A DNA stretch of 64,000 nt from contig NMRA01000131.1 of the NCBI GenBank assembly GCA_002633005.1, positions 832,349 through 896,348 of the forward strand, read 5' to 3'. The position numbers and the translations under genes are program-made. This DNA comes from Phoronis australis. Lineage: Eukaryota; Phoronida; Phoronidae. Positions 1 through 11,660 of this stretch are shown here, piece after piece (the first letter of the stretch is position 1; each line of letters begins with the position of its first letter). The notes beneath the pieces were generated by a model, which worked only from the letters and a program-made list of their open reading frames with translations, did not search any database and had not been told where the DNA came from.

Positions 1-252
1 TACATTCGAATTCTTTGTAACTTAAGGTCAACCATGTACTTCACATTAGCCTTTTTAGAAATGGGAAACGTATTTCATAATGGGAGATTTGCTGTCTTTC
101 TCCCTTCAAGAATATTCGTTACTTTAGTGAATTGTAACCATGTCTTTTCAATAAAGGTTAATTTGTTCAGTTATTTTCTTTCGTTTCCATCGTCATTTAT
201 AAATTTAAATGTCACACATAACTGTGGTCAAAAGTCTATTTTCTTACTGTAG

Positions 253-498
253 CCATGGCACGAGGTGCGCAGGAGAAATTGCTGCTAAGCGTGGAAACGG
301 TATCGGAGGTGTGGGCGTGGCTTACGATTCAAAGATAGCAGGTAAGTTATTATTGACGGAGATGATGATGCTGACTATGGCGATGATGGAAACGATAACA
401 GAGGGATCCGAAACCATGATCATGCCTGTCTCGACAATGACGATGGAGACGTTGATGATAATAGCGATGATTTATGATAATGGGTTACAATGATGACA

Positions 499-565
<67 letters not shown>

Positions 566-3500
566 CGATGACGCTGACAATGACTGTAATGGGAACGATT
601 ACACTGGGATCCGAAACAGTGATCATCACATCGACAAAGACGAGGCTGACAATGGGGATAGTATTATACAAAAAATGAAATTTATGTCTTATGTAAACTT
701 CTGTGTGTTTTAAATATAATCCTAAAACTGGTTTTCAAGCGTCTTTTGAACACATAATTCCAAACTTTATCAAAATTAAATAGATTATATGTACACAAAT
801 TCTAGGTCTTCGCATGTTAGATCAACCCTATATGACCGACCTGATTGAGGCTAATTCCATGGGTCACATGCCCAATATGATTGACATATACAGCGCCTCC
901 TGGGGACCAACTGATGATGGAAAAACTGTGGACGGACCGCGAAACCTCACGATGCGCGCCATGGTGTACGGAGTTAACGAAGGACGCAACAAGAAGGGAA
1001 ACATCTACGTGTGGGCTTCGGGTGATGGTAAGAAACAAATAGAATTCGAGTTCATTTTTTTCAACACTAATTCATTTCTGCTTGACCATACAGAAAGAGC
1101 AAATCTAACCACATTGAGCAGGATGGCTAAAATGAATAGAACTGCAGCAAAGGGGTGCATACTAAGAAGCTCCGTCTGTCTGGAAATCGCTGTTTTCCAC
1201 ATTTTCGATATAGAAGTATTTCTAACCTGATAATAGCAGTAGTTAATGCGCCGACATAGCGCTTACTGGGTACAAAATGAGTATTCTCCACTGAATAATT
1301 GAAGGAGCATTGAAGCAAGTTTCAAGTTAAGTTCAGACAATATATATCATGCTCAGGTGGTCCAGATGACGACTGTAACTGCGACGGTTACGCAGCCAGT
1401 ATGTGGACAGTGTCCATCAACTCGGCTACTAATGACGGACAGACGGCCAGTTATGACGAGTCGTGTAGCTCCACCCTGGCTTCTACATTCAGTAATGGCA
1501 AGAGCTCGTACTTCGATGTGGGTGTGGTGAGTAGTTTTTGAATCTGTTTGCGGTCCCTATAGTTGGTTACTAATTATATTACGTCGTTGGAATCATGTTT
1601 TTTGTTTGACGAGAAATTTGAGAGGAACGTTTGTGAGTTAACCAACGAGCAAAACGGTAGAGACGCGAGGTTGTTCACATAAACTAAGTCGTGAAACTGC
1701 TTCAAAACTTTTTTCAAATTTAATTTGATAAAATTTGATTTGATGATCACGACATAATCTGACACCAATTTCGTTTTTTTTTTTGCGAAGTAATGCACCC
1801 TCGTGCGCCAGTAACCAGCAAATTCCACGTGATAGCTAGCAAAAGATTTAGTGGAGGTTTAACCGAACTTGACCATCTATTTTTTTCAGGCCACCACTGA
1901 TCTATATGGAAATACAACGACTAGACATTCTGGGACTTCCGCCGCAGCACCCGAGGCAGCAGGGGTCTTTGCTCTTGCACTTGAAGCTAAGTAAGTATTG
2001 AAACATTACTTTATACAAGTTACTGGCATCACGAAACCTATAGGTCTTCTCGCCCATTGATATTTTTGCACGATAGCGGTCATCCAACTCAGCCAGTTGA
2101 CATAGACAGACGATCTTACAGACAGAGTAATTGTGGTTGTATTTCACGCAGCCAGAAGTTCAGTTTATCATAGATGCGAGTGAATAGACAACATCTAGTC
2201 AATACCACCTATCAGCTTACCGAGCACGCGATCGCCTGCGTGACAATTTCCTTGATTCTGGATTGGTTGACTCGATTCTTCTTTAATCTAGAAGACGCGC
2301 GCATTTGTTTTTGTTATCCGTAAAAAAGTTAATTTTGTATGCTTGTTTTACGGATAACAGCTAACAATCTGATTTAGATTTTGCAGTATTATTTGAAAGT
2401 AAATGACAAACTGTTGACACCGGTACATAACCGGTTCACGGCACGAATGTAGAGACGCAAGCACTAGAAAGCAAACAGCAATACACAGCAGTAGAATATG
2501 AATAATGTCCTTCTGGAAATACAGCCAATGCATGTATTTAGGCGAACGCACCCTGGGTGAATGATTGCCATTAACTCGATTTCTATTTTTTTCTGTAGAT
2601 AATGTGATTAAAAAACACCACATTGTCAATTGTCAGAATAACATATGATCATATTGTTTCAGTTCCAACCTCACCTGGCGCGACATTCAACATCTAACTG
2701 TACTGACCTCCAAGCGAAACCATCTCTATGACGCTAACGACCATCACAAATGGACAATCAACGGTGCCGGTCTAGAGTTTAATCATTTGTTTGGCTACGG
2801 AGTATTGGACGCCGGCGACATGGTGGATTTGGCCATGAAGTGGACCACGGTACCCGACAGATTTCACTGCTCTGCTGGCTCTCTCCATGGGAAATGGTGG
2901 GTAATCGCATGGAACAGAAGCTAACTGCTTTCTGGAAGCTTGTAAAGGGTTTGCTCAGTTCGACAATTGAAACGTTGCGTGTTTGATGAGCCGAGTACAG
3001 AGAAACACTAAGTGAGAGAGAGATGAACAGTGTTGACTGGAGTTCACGAAAGAGGGTTTATTGGCGTCAGCATGCTTATTTCATAGGCCTAATTGTCTGG
3101 TGGATGCTCCTGAAGGCAGCAACCAAGAACTCTATTTGCTCTGCTACATGTCTCTCATTGTACATATTACATAATATGCAGGGAGACATCAGTAATGTCT
3201 TCCTGGTGTAATGTATACATTCAAATTAAAACATATAATAAAATATTATGTCGTAACTTTATGCAACAGGGAGGTCACTCCAGCTGAGCCTCTTGTTCTT
3301 ACGGTGACTACGGACGCGTGTAAAGATCAAGACAACCAAGTGAACTATCTCGAGCACGTGCAGGCCTTCGTCACTGTTCAAGGCACCAGGCGTGGAGACA
3401 TTACTCTTTACTTGACCTCACCCATGAACACCACGTAAGATTATTTCCAGGTTCCCGTTCACAAAATGTGTAGTTCCCCAAGTTGGCTTATAAGTCAAAT

Positions 3501-4271
3501 CCTTTCGTCATTCTCACCATGTTTTATTGCGGCTTGAGATAAGAAAACGACAATAAAATAAGATTTTTAAACAAATTTTAGCCACTGTTTGAGGCTGCAT
3601 TTTGCCTGTTTAGCTGGAAAATCCGAAGATCGTTTTGAGTCATTTGCTCGCATAAAATTGTGATAGAGTTAAACAAGGGTGAAATGCAACTTTCACAAAT
3701 CTGCTGCAGTCCAGACTCTAAAGTACGTTTGACTTATGGCGATTAGTTTGATGTTTTCATGTGCTCGAAAATGGTGATTTTTATCTTTATTTAACTCTGG
3801 AGAAAAAAATGCACGTCAAAGGTATTTGATTGTCATTTTATCACATCCAGTCTTGACCAATTATGTTTAATTAATATGAGGAACATAGAGTTCATTGCTT
3901 TGGTAAGCAGCTCTTCATTGCTTCAAATAAGGTATTCATCACTGACCGAACTTATGGAATACTTTGATTCCACATATTTCAGCTCCATGATTCTGAGCAA
4001 GCGCCCGCGAGATGACGATACTGAGGGGTTCACCAAATGGCCGTTCATGACAACCCATAGTTGGGCTGAGAATCCACGTGGCAAATGGCGGTTGGTGGCC
4101 ATAATGGAGACGGATGATCCAAATGCGCGTGCGGTGCTCACCGAGTGGACCCTGATGCTCCACGGCACGAAAATATCCTCATACCAAGGGCAGAAGGTTA
4201 GCGGCAAACGTCATCCAAAACTGGGAGTTGTCAAGCGAGAACACGAGGGACCGGCATTCCAGTTCGAGTGA
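253..4271 (+). CDS. PCSK2: Proprotein convertase subtilisin/kexin type 2 (PC2), seven 3'-terminal coding exons
   Basis: Serine endoprotease that cleaves prohormones and proneuropeptides at dibasic sites in the regulated secretory pathway. The exons read from the sequence are 253-341, 806-1027, 1357-1526, 1890-1990, 2663-2896, 3270-3434 and 3983-4271. All junctions are AG/GT and together they give one frame of 422 residues plus stop. Exon 1 carries the catalytic His (SHGTRCAGE). Exon 2 ends in WASGDG, whose Asp replaces the usual oxyanion Asn of this family, a hallmark of PC2. Exon 4 has the catalytic Ser ([15 protein letters not shown]). Exon 6 has the P-domain RRGD motif ([15 protein letters not shown]), and exon 7 has SKRPRDDD and EWTLMLHGT. 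The length matches the corresponding part of vertebrate PC2 (about 430 residues from the His). The signal peptide, propeptide and catalytic-Asp exons lie before the window. The C-terminal tail after LMLHGT is unlike vertebrate PC2. A weak ATTAAA at 4494 is the only poly(A)-signal-like site I noticed. Confidence 0.95.
501..563. repeat. (GAT)n microsatellite in a PCSK2 intron
   Basis: About 21 uninterrupted GAT triplets, with degenerate GAT-rich sequence on both sides (360-600). It lies between the exons ending at 341 and starting at 806. Long poly-Asp, poly-Met and poly-Ile reading frames across it are artefacts of the triplet repeat. Confidence 0.95.
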
Positions 4272-5929
4272 GCCAATCACGAAGAGCATAGGAATACTCA
4301 GACGGACAAAAAATGGCGTGACCTTTTTTGTCATGATGTTCCCGTCAAATCGAAGTATCTGAAACTTCCATCGCTATTATGAGAATCTTTCCCATAGAAG
4401 CTCTTGTTTGTTGAATGCAGTTGTTCCAAATGTACAATTGTAGATTTATGCTGGGTGATACTTCATGTATTATACTGGTCAATATTGGATGATATTAAAT
4501 TGGTTTGCCAGTCGTGATGTCGGAAGACTGTGATACTTCACTTTATTCCATATTCTTGAACTGTGTAGAGAAGCCTATCTACTTACTGAGATTCCAACAT
4601 TGTTTTGCTTCAAAAGTTTATTCTAATTTATATTGTTCAGATCTATGATATTATTAATTGTAAACTTGTTTGAAGTGTGCGTGACATTTGTGCGCTAAAA
4701 TTGAAAATATGACACTCTAAAAAGTAAAAATGGCGGTGGAATTATCTGTGCTGACAGAGGACGTCAACATTTGTCTGCTTCTCTGATCATTTCTACCACG
4801 TGATCATGAGGTTTTCCTCTTTCCTCATCTTCAAAGCTGAAGCACGAAACAGTCGAAGCAGGCGAATACAAAAATGATCATCGGCTATTCATCAGAGAAT
4901 TTATCCCATCTCATTTTGTGTTAGTTATAAACTGTTTTAAAGTTAATTAATATTCGTATTTGTATTATTTATCTCCGAGTCTTTTAAACTTATTTGCTAA
5001 GAACGCAAATGTCATGTTTCTAATTCGACATTGTCAATCAATTTTGTAATTATGTAAAATGTCTCAATGTCACGTTCTGAACACACAAAATTACTTTATT
5101 CCAAAATATATTTTCCATGAGCTATCTCTGTGTCTCTTGTGTAATGCATTATTTGGCGTTTGGTACTCGTTGTCCATTTACTCATCATTTAATTTGAAAA
5201 ACTACCTGAACACTATTATTAGCTAGCTGGAAACATGACGGGGTCTTCCGTCACAAGTTGATGTTTAGACATCTCTACGTCTAGTCACATCTTGTACACC
5301 AACATCCCACTGTAATTGTTTTTTTAATGTAATATTGCATAAATCCAGATATTTGATGTTCCTGCAAATTGCCTGCAGACGTAAAGCATGTCGATCTGGG
5401 TTATTTGGGACACCCTTTAGTCAGGTAAACACTCTTTAGGTAATCAGGTATGTCCTTAATCTATTCAAATACACCATGGAATCAAGACCCCTGAACTCGC
5501 CGTCAAAATTGTGAACCAGCCGACAAAGCACTTTTAAAACCAGAGTTAAGATCACAGAATCGGGTTAAAAAGAAACATAAGACAGAAAAAGCAAACGACA
5601 AAACTGTTTTCATGCTCCATTTTGAGTAAAAAGGTTAATAGGTCTTTGTTTTTAGAATTAATTTGGCACTTTTCAGTTGTACGGTAAAAAACTTTCTTGT
5701 ATGTTCCGAGGTGGTGCAAGATTTTTACCGGCCATGAATTGGAGTCTCAAATCCCCACCGCTTACCTATCCGTTCCTTAATAGATTGACTGCATTACGCA
5801 AAACATTGTACATTCTACTCTGTTTTTTGATATCCATTGTCCGTTGCGGGCTCCAACAGTTGCCTTATTGATCGACCAATATGACCCGGCTTCCACGTTG
5901 GTACCCTCGTAGCCTTATGAGGCGACACC
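4272..5929. other. PCSK2 3' UTR and downstream flank
   Basis: AT-rich sequence after the PCSK2 stop codon. No ORF resembling a gene and no recognisable repeat family was seen. The mature 3' end cannot be placed: no canonical AATAAA was noticed on the plus strand close to the stop, only an ATTAAA at 4494. Confidence 0.6.
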
Positions 5930-6088
5930 CATGGGCGGATCCAGGATTTTGATTTGGGGGGGCCTGGGCAGACTATTAGCCAGGATTTTGCCCGTCAGGC
6001 ATTCGCATCCCCGAACTGCCAAACGGAATCTAGGATATTTTACGGGGGGCCATGGCCTCCCTAGCCCCCATCTAAGTACGTCACTGAC
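5930..6088. mobile_element. Short interspersed repeat with a hAT-MITE-like end
   Basis: Begins CATGGGCGGATCCAGG followed by a G run, and ends in sequence whose reverse complement starts CAGTGACGTACTTAGATGG. CAG-type ends next to a GGCGGATC motif resemble non-autonomous hAT elements and the insertion at 36649-36875. There is no coding capacity. Assignment to hAT is inference; boundaries are approximate. Confidence 0.35.
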
Positions 6089-6693
6089 ATCGATTTTCGC
6101 ATTTCATCAGTAAACAGAGATTTTCATTGACTCAAAAGAACACTCGACCCGGCTTTGGCCTATTAAGAGATTTTTGCGAACTTGCCGCTACACTTCTTCA
6201 AATCAATCAATGCTCTGTAACCCTCGTAAACCCTCAAAACTAACCAGAGCAAATTTTGACCCTTAAAAAACCTGTTAAACGGACAAGCCGTTGACCTACA
6301 GCCTTTCGGTGTACAAATGTAAGGAAATACCATGCATGCACCCACAAAGAACCATCCATTCCGTGACACAGCGAGTATGTTTTATTAGCTGAATGCCTGC
6401 TTTTGTCACTAAAGTCAGACGCCAATTGTGCATTAGCAGGGGGCATAACGAGGACTGGTTGAAATCACCAAAAAACACAGAGGCTTTATGGTCCTTTTAA
6501 AATGGCCGTCATTGACAAAAAAGTTTTGTGATTTAGACCACTAAATTACCTTTAGGAAATTTGTCTGAATAAGTTCCTTTAAGTCAGAATATGTTTGATT
6601 TCTGAGCTTGGAGGAAATAATTGACAACTGCTCCGACGATCAATCTCGACATGTTGACGTCAAGTCATGGCGTGTCGGATACCGTGCATATCG

Positions 6694-6907
6694 TTGGCCA
6701 AATGGATGAACGTCATACACGTATATTGCGTGCGCTACGGTTAATTCTTGTTGGAGGCGTAAAGAAATTATTTGAGACGCAAATTCACTTTTATTTCTTG
6801 CCGTAAAGAAATAATTTACGCCACAGATAATTCCTTTCCGCTTTCAACGAACCGTAGCGCACATGGTAATTTACGTGCGTAACCATGCGTTCACCCATTT
6901 TTGCCAA
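6694..6907. mobile_element. Palindromic MITE-like element, ~214 bp
   Basis: The left end reads TTGGCCAAATGGATGAACG. The reverse complement of the right end reads TTGGCAAAAATGGGTGAACG. The similarity continues inward through GTGCGCTACGGTT on both arms, so most of the unit is one imperfect hairpin centred near 6800. It has no ORF. The structure fits a miniature inverted-repeat transposon; target-site duplication is not clear. Confidence 0.65.
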
Positions 6908-7553
6908 TGCTACGAGTAAGTTTCAGTCTCGAGTAATCGAGTTGCCAGTTAACATTTGCAAGACCAACAATTGCCGCTTTAACTTAACCCTCAAAACTAT
7001 GATTGATCCAACGATTCTGTTTTCAAATTTACGTACTTTGACCAAACCAAGTTGAAAAGCATAAAATTGCTCCCATGCAGTCCGGGATGGACGCCGAAAA
7101 AAAATTTAATCATGACTTCTGTGACGGAGCAGTAGTTTAAAAGCTAACTGCGACATGGTGCCATTTTGCTCTCGTGTCAGTCCTGTTTAGACCTACATAT
7201 ATACTTTCGCTTGATCATCTCGAAAACGTCATGCCCAAAGCAAACAACATAAGCAAGCATTTTCGACGTCCAGTGTATAACTTTTGAGTAAAATTTCGCC
7301 TTGAGTCGAATGGTGGACGCGAGTTTGTCGTGAGTAACTGTTTCTGTTTTATTTTCCATTTTGTATGTTATTCCGGGCTTTCTATTTACAAACTATGGGT
7401 GGTTCACTGAGATGGGTGGGTGAGTGATGCGTTAGGTGTCTGGAAACCTGGGACAATGAACAGGATTAACAGCTAGGATAGGATACCAGTACGGGGCCAC
7501 ACACAGAATGAATGAGTTTCTACCGTCCGTACTGGTACTAGTGGGCCTACTTA
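6908..7553. other. Non-coding stretch before the satellite block
   Basis: No coding signal, RNA gene or recognised repeat was found. It ends at the poly-C tract that abuts the satellite array. Confidence 0.5.
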
Positions 7554-7570
7554 CCCCCCCCCCCCCCCCC
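7554..7570. repeat. Poly-C tract at the edge of the satellite block
   Basis: A run of 17 C residues immediately precedes the first satellite unit (AGGGGGCCGAAAA). The copy number may be unreliable in the assembly. Confidence 0.9.
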
Positions 7571-10500
7571 AGGGGGCCGAAAAAATTTTTGTCTCCAATT
7601 ACAAAAATTGTTTCCCAGATGGACGAGGAATGCCGAGAAACTAAGGCCTACCAAGTTTGAGTTCAATGGATTATTAATGAGGTCACACGGCAAGATCAAA
7701 GTTGAAAGACGTCATTTTGAGACCTTTTTCCCGCTTAAAATTTTTTGACCCCGATTTCAAAACTTCTTTCATCGTTGCATAGCCTTTTACTCACTGACTC
7801 CAAAAACGTAAGTCGCCACTTCTGGTGAGCCCTAATAAGGCCACGGCAGAGGACTAAAGTTGGAAAATTGGGGGTAGTCTGTGACGTTGACCTTAACCCT
7901 TGACCCCGCAGGAGACAGAGACCTACAAATAAGACGCATTTGAAAACTTGCCCTTAACGTTGCTTTGAAAATGTCCCGGTTTGGTAGCTTTTAGGTTATT
8001 GGTGATGAAGATATGACTTCGAAAAACCGTAGTTCATCTTGGCACAACTTTTCAGATGTTGTGAAGGGGGTATGTGAGTTTGGGGCACTCCTGGACGCAT
8101 TTGAAAACTTGCCCTTAACGTTGCTTTGAAAATGTCCCGGTTTGGTAGCTTTCAGGTTATTGGTGATGAAGACATGACTTCGAAAATCCGTAGTTCATCT
8201 TGGCACAACTTTTCTGATGTTGTGAAGGGGGTATGTGAGTTTGGGGCACTCCTGGGCCCTTACTAAGGCCAAGAAAAGTATGATACCTACATTTGTAGAA
8301 TGGGGAACAAGGGGCTATTAGATGCACAAAGAATTTTTAAAATCGAAGACAAAAAGGTTTTCGACCAAAAAAAAAACCTAAGCCTATAGTCCAGGGCTTT
8401 TTGGGGGCCGAAAAAATTTTTGTCTCCAATTACAAAAATTGTTTCCCAGATGGACGAGGAATGCCGAGAAACTAAGGCCTGCCAAGTTTGAGTTCGATTG
8501 GATCATTAATGAGGTCACAAGGCAAGATTAAAGTTGAAAGACGTCATTTTGAGACCTTTTACCCGCCTAAAATTTTTTTGACCCCGATTTCAAAACTTCT
8601 TTCATTGTTGGATAGCCTTTTACTCACTGACTCCAAAAACGTAAGTCGCCACTTCTGGTGAGCCCTAATAAGGCCACGGCAGAGGACTATAGTTGAAAAA
8701 TTGGGCGGTAGTCTGTGACGTTGACCTTAAACCTTGACCCCGCAGGAGACAGGGACCTACAAATAAGACGCATTTGAAAAATTGCCCTTAACGTTGCTTT
8801 GAAAATGTCCCGGTTTGGTAGCTTTCAGGTTATTGGTGATGAAGATATGACTTCGAAAATCCGTAGTTCATCTTGGCACAACTTTTCTGATGTTGTGAAG
8901 AGGGTATGTGAGTTTGAGGCACTCCTGGGCCCTTACTAAGGCCAAGAAAATTATGATACCTACATTTGTAGAGGGGGGAAACAAGGGGCTATTAGATGCA
9001 CAAAGAATTTTTAAAATCGAAGACAAAAAGGTTTTCGACCAAAAAAAAAACCTAAGCCTATAGTCCAGGGGTTTTGGGGGCCGAAAAAATTTTTGTCTCC
9101 AATTACAAAAATTGTTTACCAGATGGACGAGGAATGCCAAAATTTTTTGACCCCGATTTCAAAACTTCTTTCATCGTTGCATAGCCTTTTACTCACTGAC
9201 TCCAAAAACGTAAGTCGCAACTTCTGGTGAGCCCTAATAAGGCCACGGCAGAGGACTAAATTTGGAAAATTGGGGGGTAGTCTGTGACGTTGACCTTAAA
9301 CCTTGACCCCGCAGGAGACAGAGACCTACAAGTAAGACGCATTTGAAAACTTGCCCTTAACGTTGCTTTGAAAATGTCCCGGTTTGGTAGCTTTCAGGTT
9401 ATTGGTGATGAAGATATGATTCGAAAAACCGTAGTTCATCTTGGCACAACATTCTGATGTTGTGAAGGGGGTATGTGAGTTTGGGGCACTCCTGGGCCCT
9501 TACTAAGGCCAAGACAAGTATGATACCTACATTTGTAGAGGGGGGAAACAAGGGGCTATTAGATGCACAAAGAATTTTTAAAATCGAAGACAAAAAGTTT
9601 TTCGACCAAAAAAAACCTAGGCCTATAGTCCAGGGGTTTTTGGGGGCCGAAAAAATGTTTGTCTCCAATTACAAAAATTGTTTCCCAGATGGACGAGGAA
9701 TGCAGAGAAACTAAGGCCTACCAAGTTTGAGTTCGATTGGATCATTAATGAGGTCACACGGCAAGATCAAAGTTGAAAGANNNNNNNNNNNNNCCGCCTA
9801 AAATTTTTTTGACCCCGATTTCAAAACTTCTTTCATCGTTGGATAGCCTTTTACTCACTGACTCCAAAAATGTAAGTCGCCACTTCTGGTGAGCCCTAAT
9901 AAGGCCACGGCAGAGGACTAAAGTTGGAAAATTGGGGGGTAGTCTGTGACGTTGACCTTAAACCTTGACCCCGCAGGAGACAGGGACCTACAAATCAGAC
10001 GCATTTGAAAACTTGCCCTTAACGTTGCTTAGAAAATGTCCCGGTTTGGTAGCTTTCAGGTTCTTGGTGATGAAGATAAGACTTCGTAAAACCGTAGTTC
10101 ATCTTGGCACAACTTTTCTGATGTTGTGAAGGGGGTATGTGAATTTGGGGCACTCCTGGGCCCTTACTAAGGCCAAGAAAAGTATGATACATACGTTTGT
10201 AGAGGGGGGAAACAAGGGGTTATTAGATGCACAAAGAATTTTTAAAATCGAAGACAAAAAGGTTTTCGACCAAAAAAAACCTAGGCCTATAGTCCAAATG
10301 TGAGTTTGGGGCACTCCTGGGCCCTTACTAAGGCCAAGAAAAGTATGATACATACATTTGTAGAGGGGGGAAAAAAGGGGCTATTAGATGCACAAAGAAT
10401 TTTTAAAATCGAAGGCAAAAAAGTTTTCGACCAAAAAAAAACCTAGGCCTATATATAGTCCAGGGGTTTTTGGGGGCCGAAAAATTTTTTGTCTCCAATT

Positions 10501-11660
10501 ACAAAAATTGTTTCCCAGATGGACGAGGAATGCCGAGAAACTAAGGCCTACCAAGTTTGAGTTCGATTGGATCAATATTGAGGTCACACGGCAAGATAAA
10601 AGTTGAAAGACGTCATTTTGAGACCTTTTTCCCGCCTAAAATTTTTTTAACCCCGATTTTAAAACTTCTTTCATCGTTGGATAGCCTTTTACTCACTGAC
10701 TCCAAAAACGTAAGTCGCCACTTCTGGTGAGCCCTAATAAGGCCACGGCAGAGTACTAAATTTGGAAATTTGGGGGGTAATCTGTGACGTTGACCTTAAA
10801 CCATGACCCCGCAGGAGACAGGGACCTACAAATAAGACGCATTTGAAAACTTGCCCTTAACGTTGCTTAGAAAATGTCCAAAGTCGCCACTTCTGGTGAG
10901 CCCTAATAAGGCCACGGCAGAGTACTAAAGTTGGAAAATTGGGGGGTAATCTGTGACGTTGACCTTAAACCATGACCCCGCAGGAGACAGGGACCTACAA
11001 ATAAGACGCATTTGAAAACTTGCCCTTAACGTTGCTTTGAAAATGTCCCGGGTTGGTAGCTTTCAGGTTATTGGTGATGAAGACATGACTTCAAAAAACC
11101 GTAGTTCATCTTGGCACAACTTTTCTGATGTTGTGAAGGGGGTATGTGAGTTTGGGGCAGTCCTGGGCCCTTACTAAGGCCAAGAAAAGTATGATACATA
11201 CATTTTTAGAGGGGGAGAACAAGGGGCTATTAGATGCACAAAGAACTTTTAAAATCGAAGACAAAAGGGTTTTCGACCAAAAAAAAACCTAGGCCTATAG
11301 TCCAGGGGTTTTTGGGGGCCGAAAAAATTTTTGTCTCCAATTACAAAAATTGTTTCCCAGATGGACAAGGAATGCCGAGGAACTAAGGCCTACCAAGTTT
11401 GAGTTCGATTGGATCATTAATGATGTCACACGGCAAGATCAAAGTTGAAAGACGTCATTTTGAGACCTTTTTCCCGCCTAAAATTTTTTCGACCCCGATT
11501 TCAAAACTTCTTTCATTGTTGGATAGCCTTTTACTCACTGACTCCAAAAACGTAAGTCGCCACTTCTGGTGAGCCCTAATAAGGCCACGGCAGAGGACAA
11601 AAGTTGGAAAATTGGGGGTTAGTCTCTGACGTTGACCTTAAACCTTGAACCCGCAGGAGT
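7571..11660 (+). repeat. Satellite-like tandem array, direct-orientation half
   Basis: Units of about 670 bp recur head to tail. The landmark GGACGAGGAATGCC (or close variants) appears near 7621, 8452, 9124, 9690, 10520 and 11363. Other fixed landmarks are CACTTCTGGTGAGCCCTAAT and AAATGTCCCGGTTTGG. Three intervals are about 830-845 bp because a ~160-bp internal segment is duplicated (for example 7936 and 8096, and 10150 and 10313). One unit near 9131 is shortened by a ~100-bp deletion. The unit has many short open frames of 60-90 codons that recur only because the DNA recurs. I recognise no protein and regard it as non-coding. Confidence 0.93.
9781..9793. other. Assembly gap (13 N) inside the satellite array
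   Basis: Thirteen N bases within one unit. Neighbouring copies suggest the missing bases are ordinary unit sequence, so this is probably a small sizing gap. Confidence 0.95.

Noticed and set aside
420-713. Long open frames rich in Asp, Met or Ile across the GAT repeat
   Set aside because: They are produced by the triplet repeat inside an intron whose flanking exons are clear.
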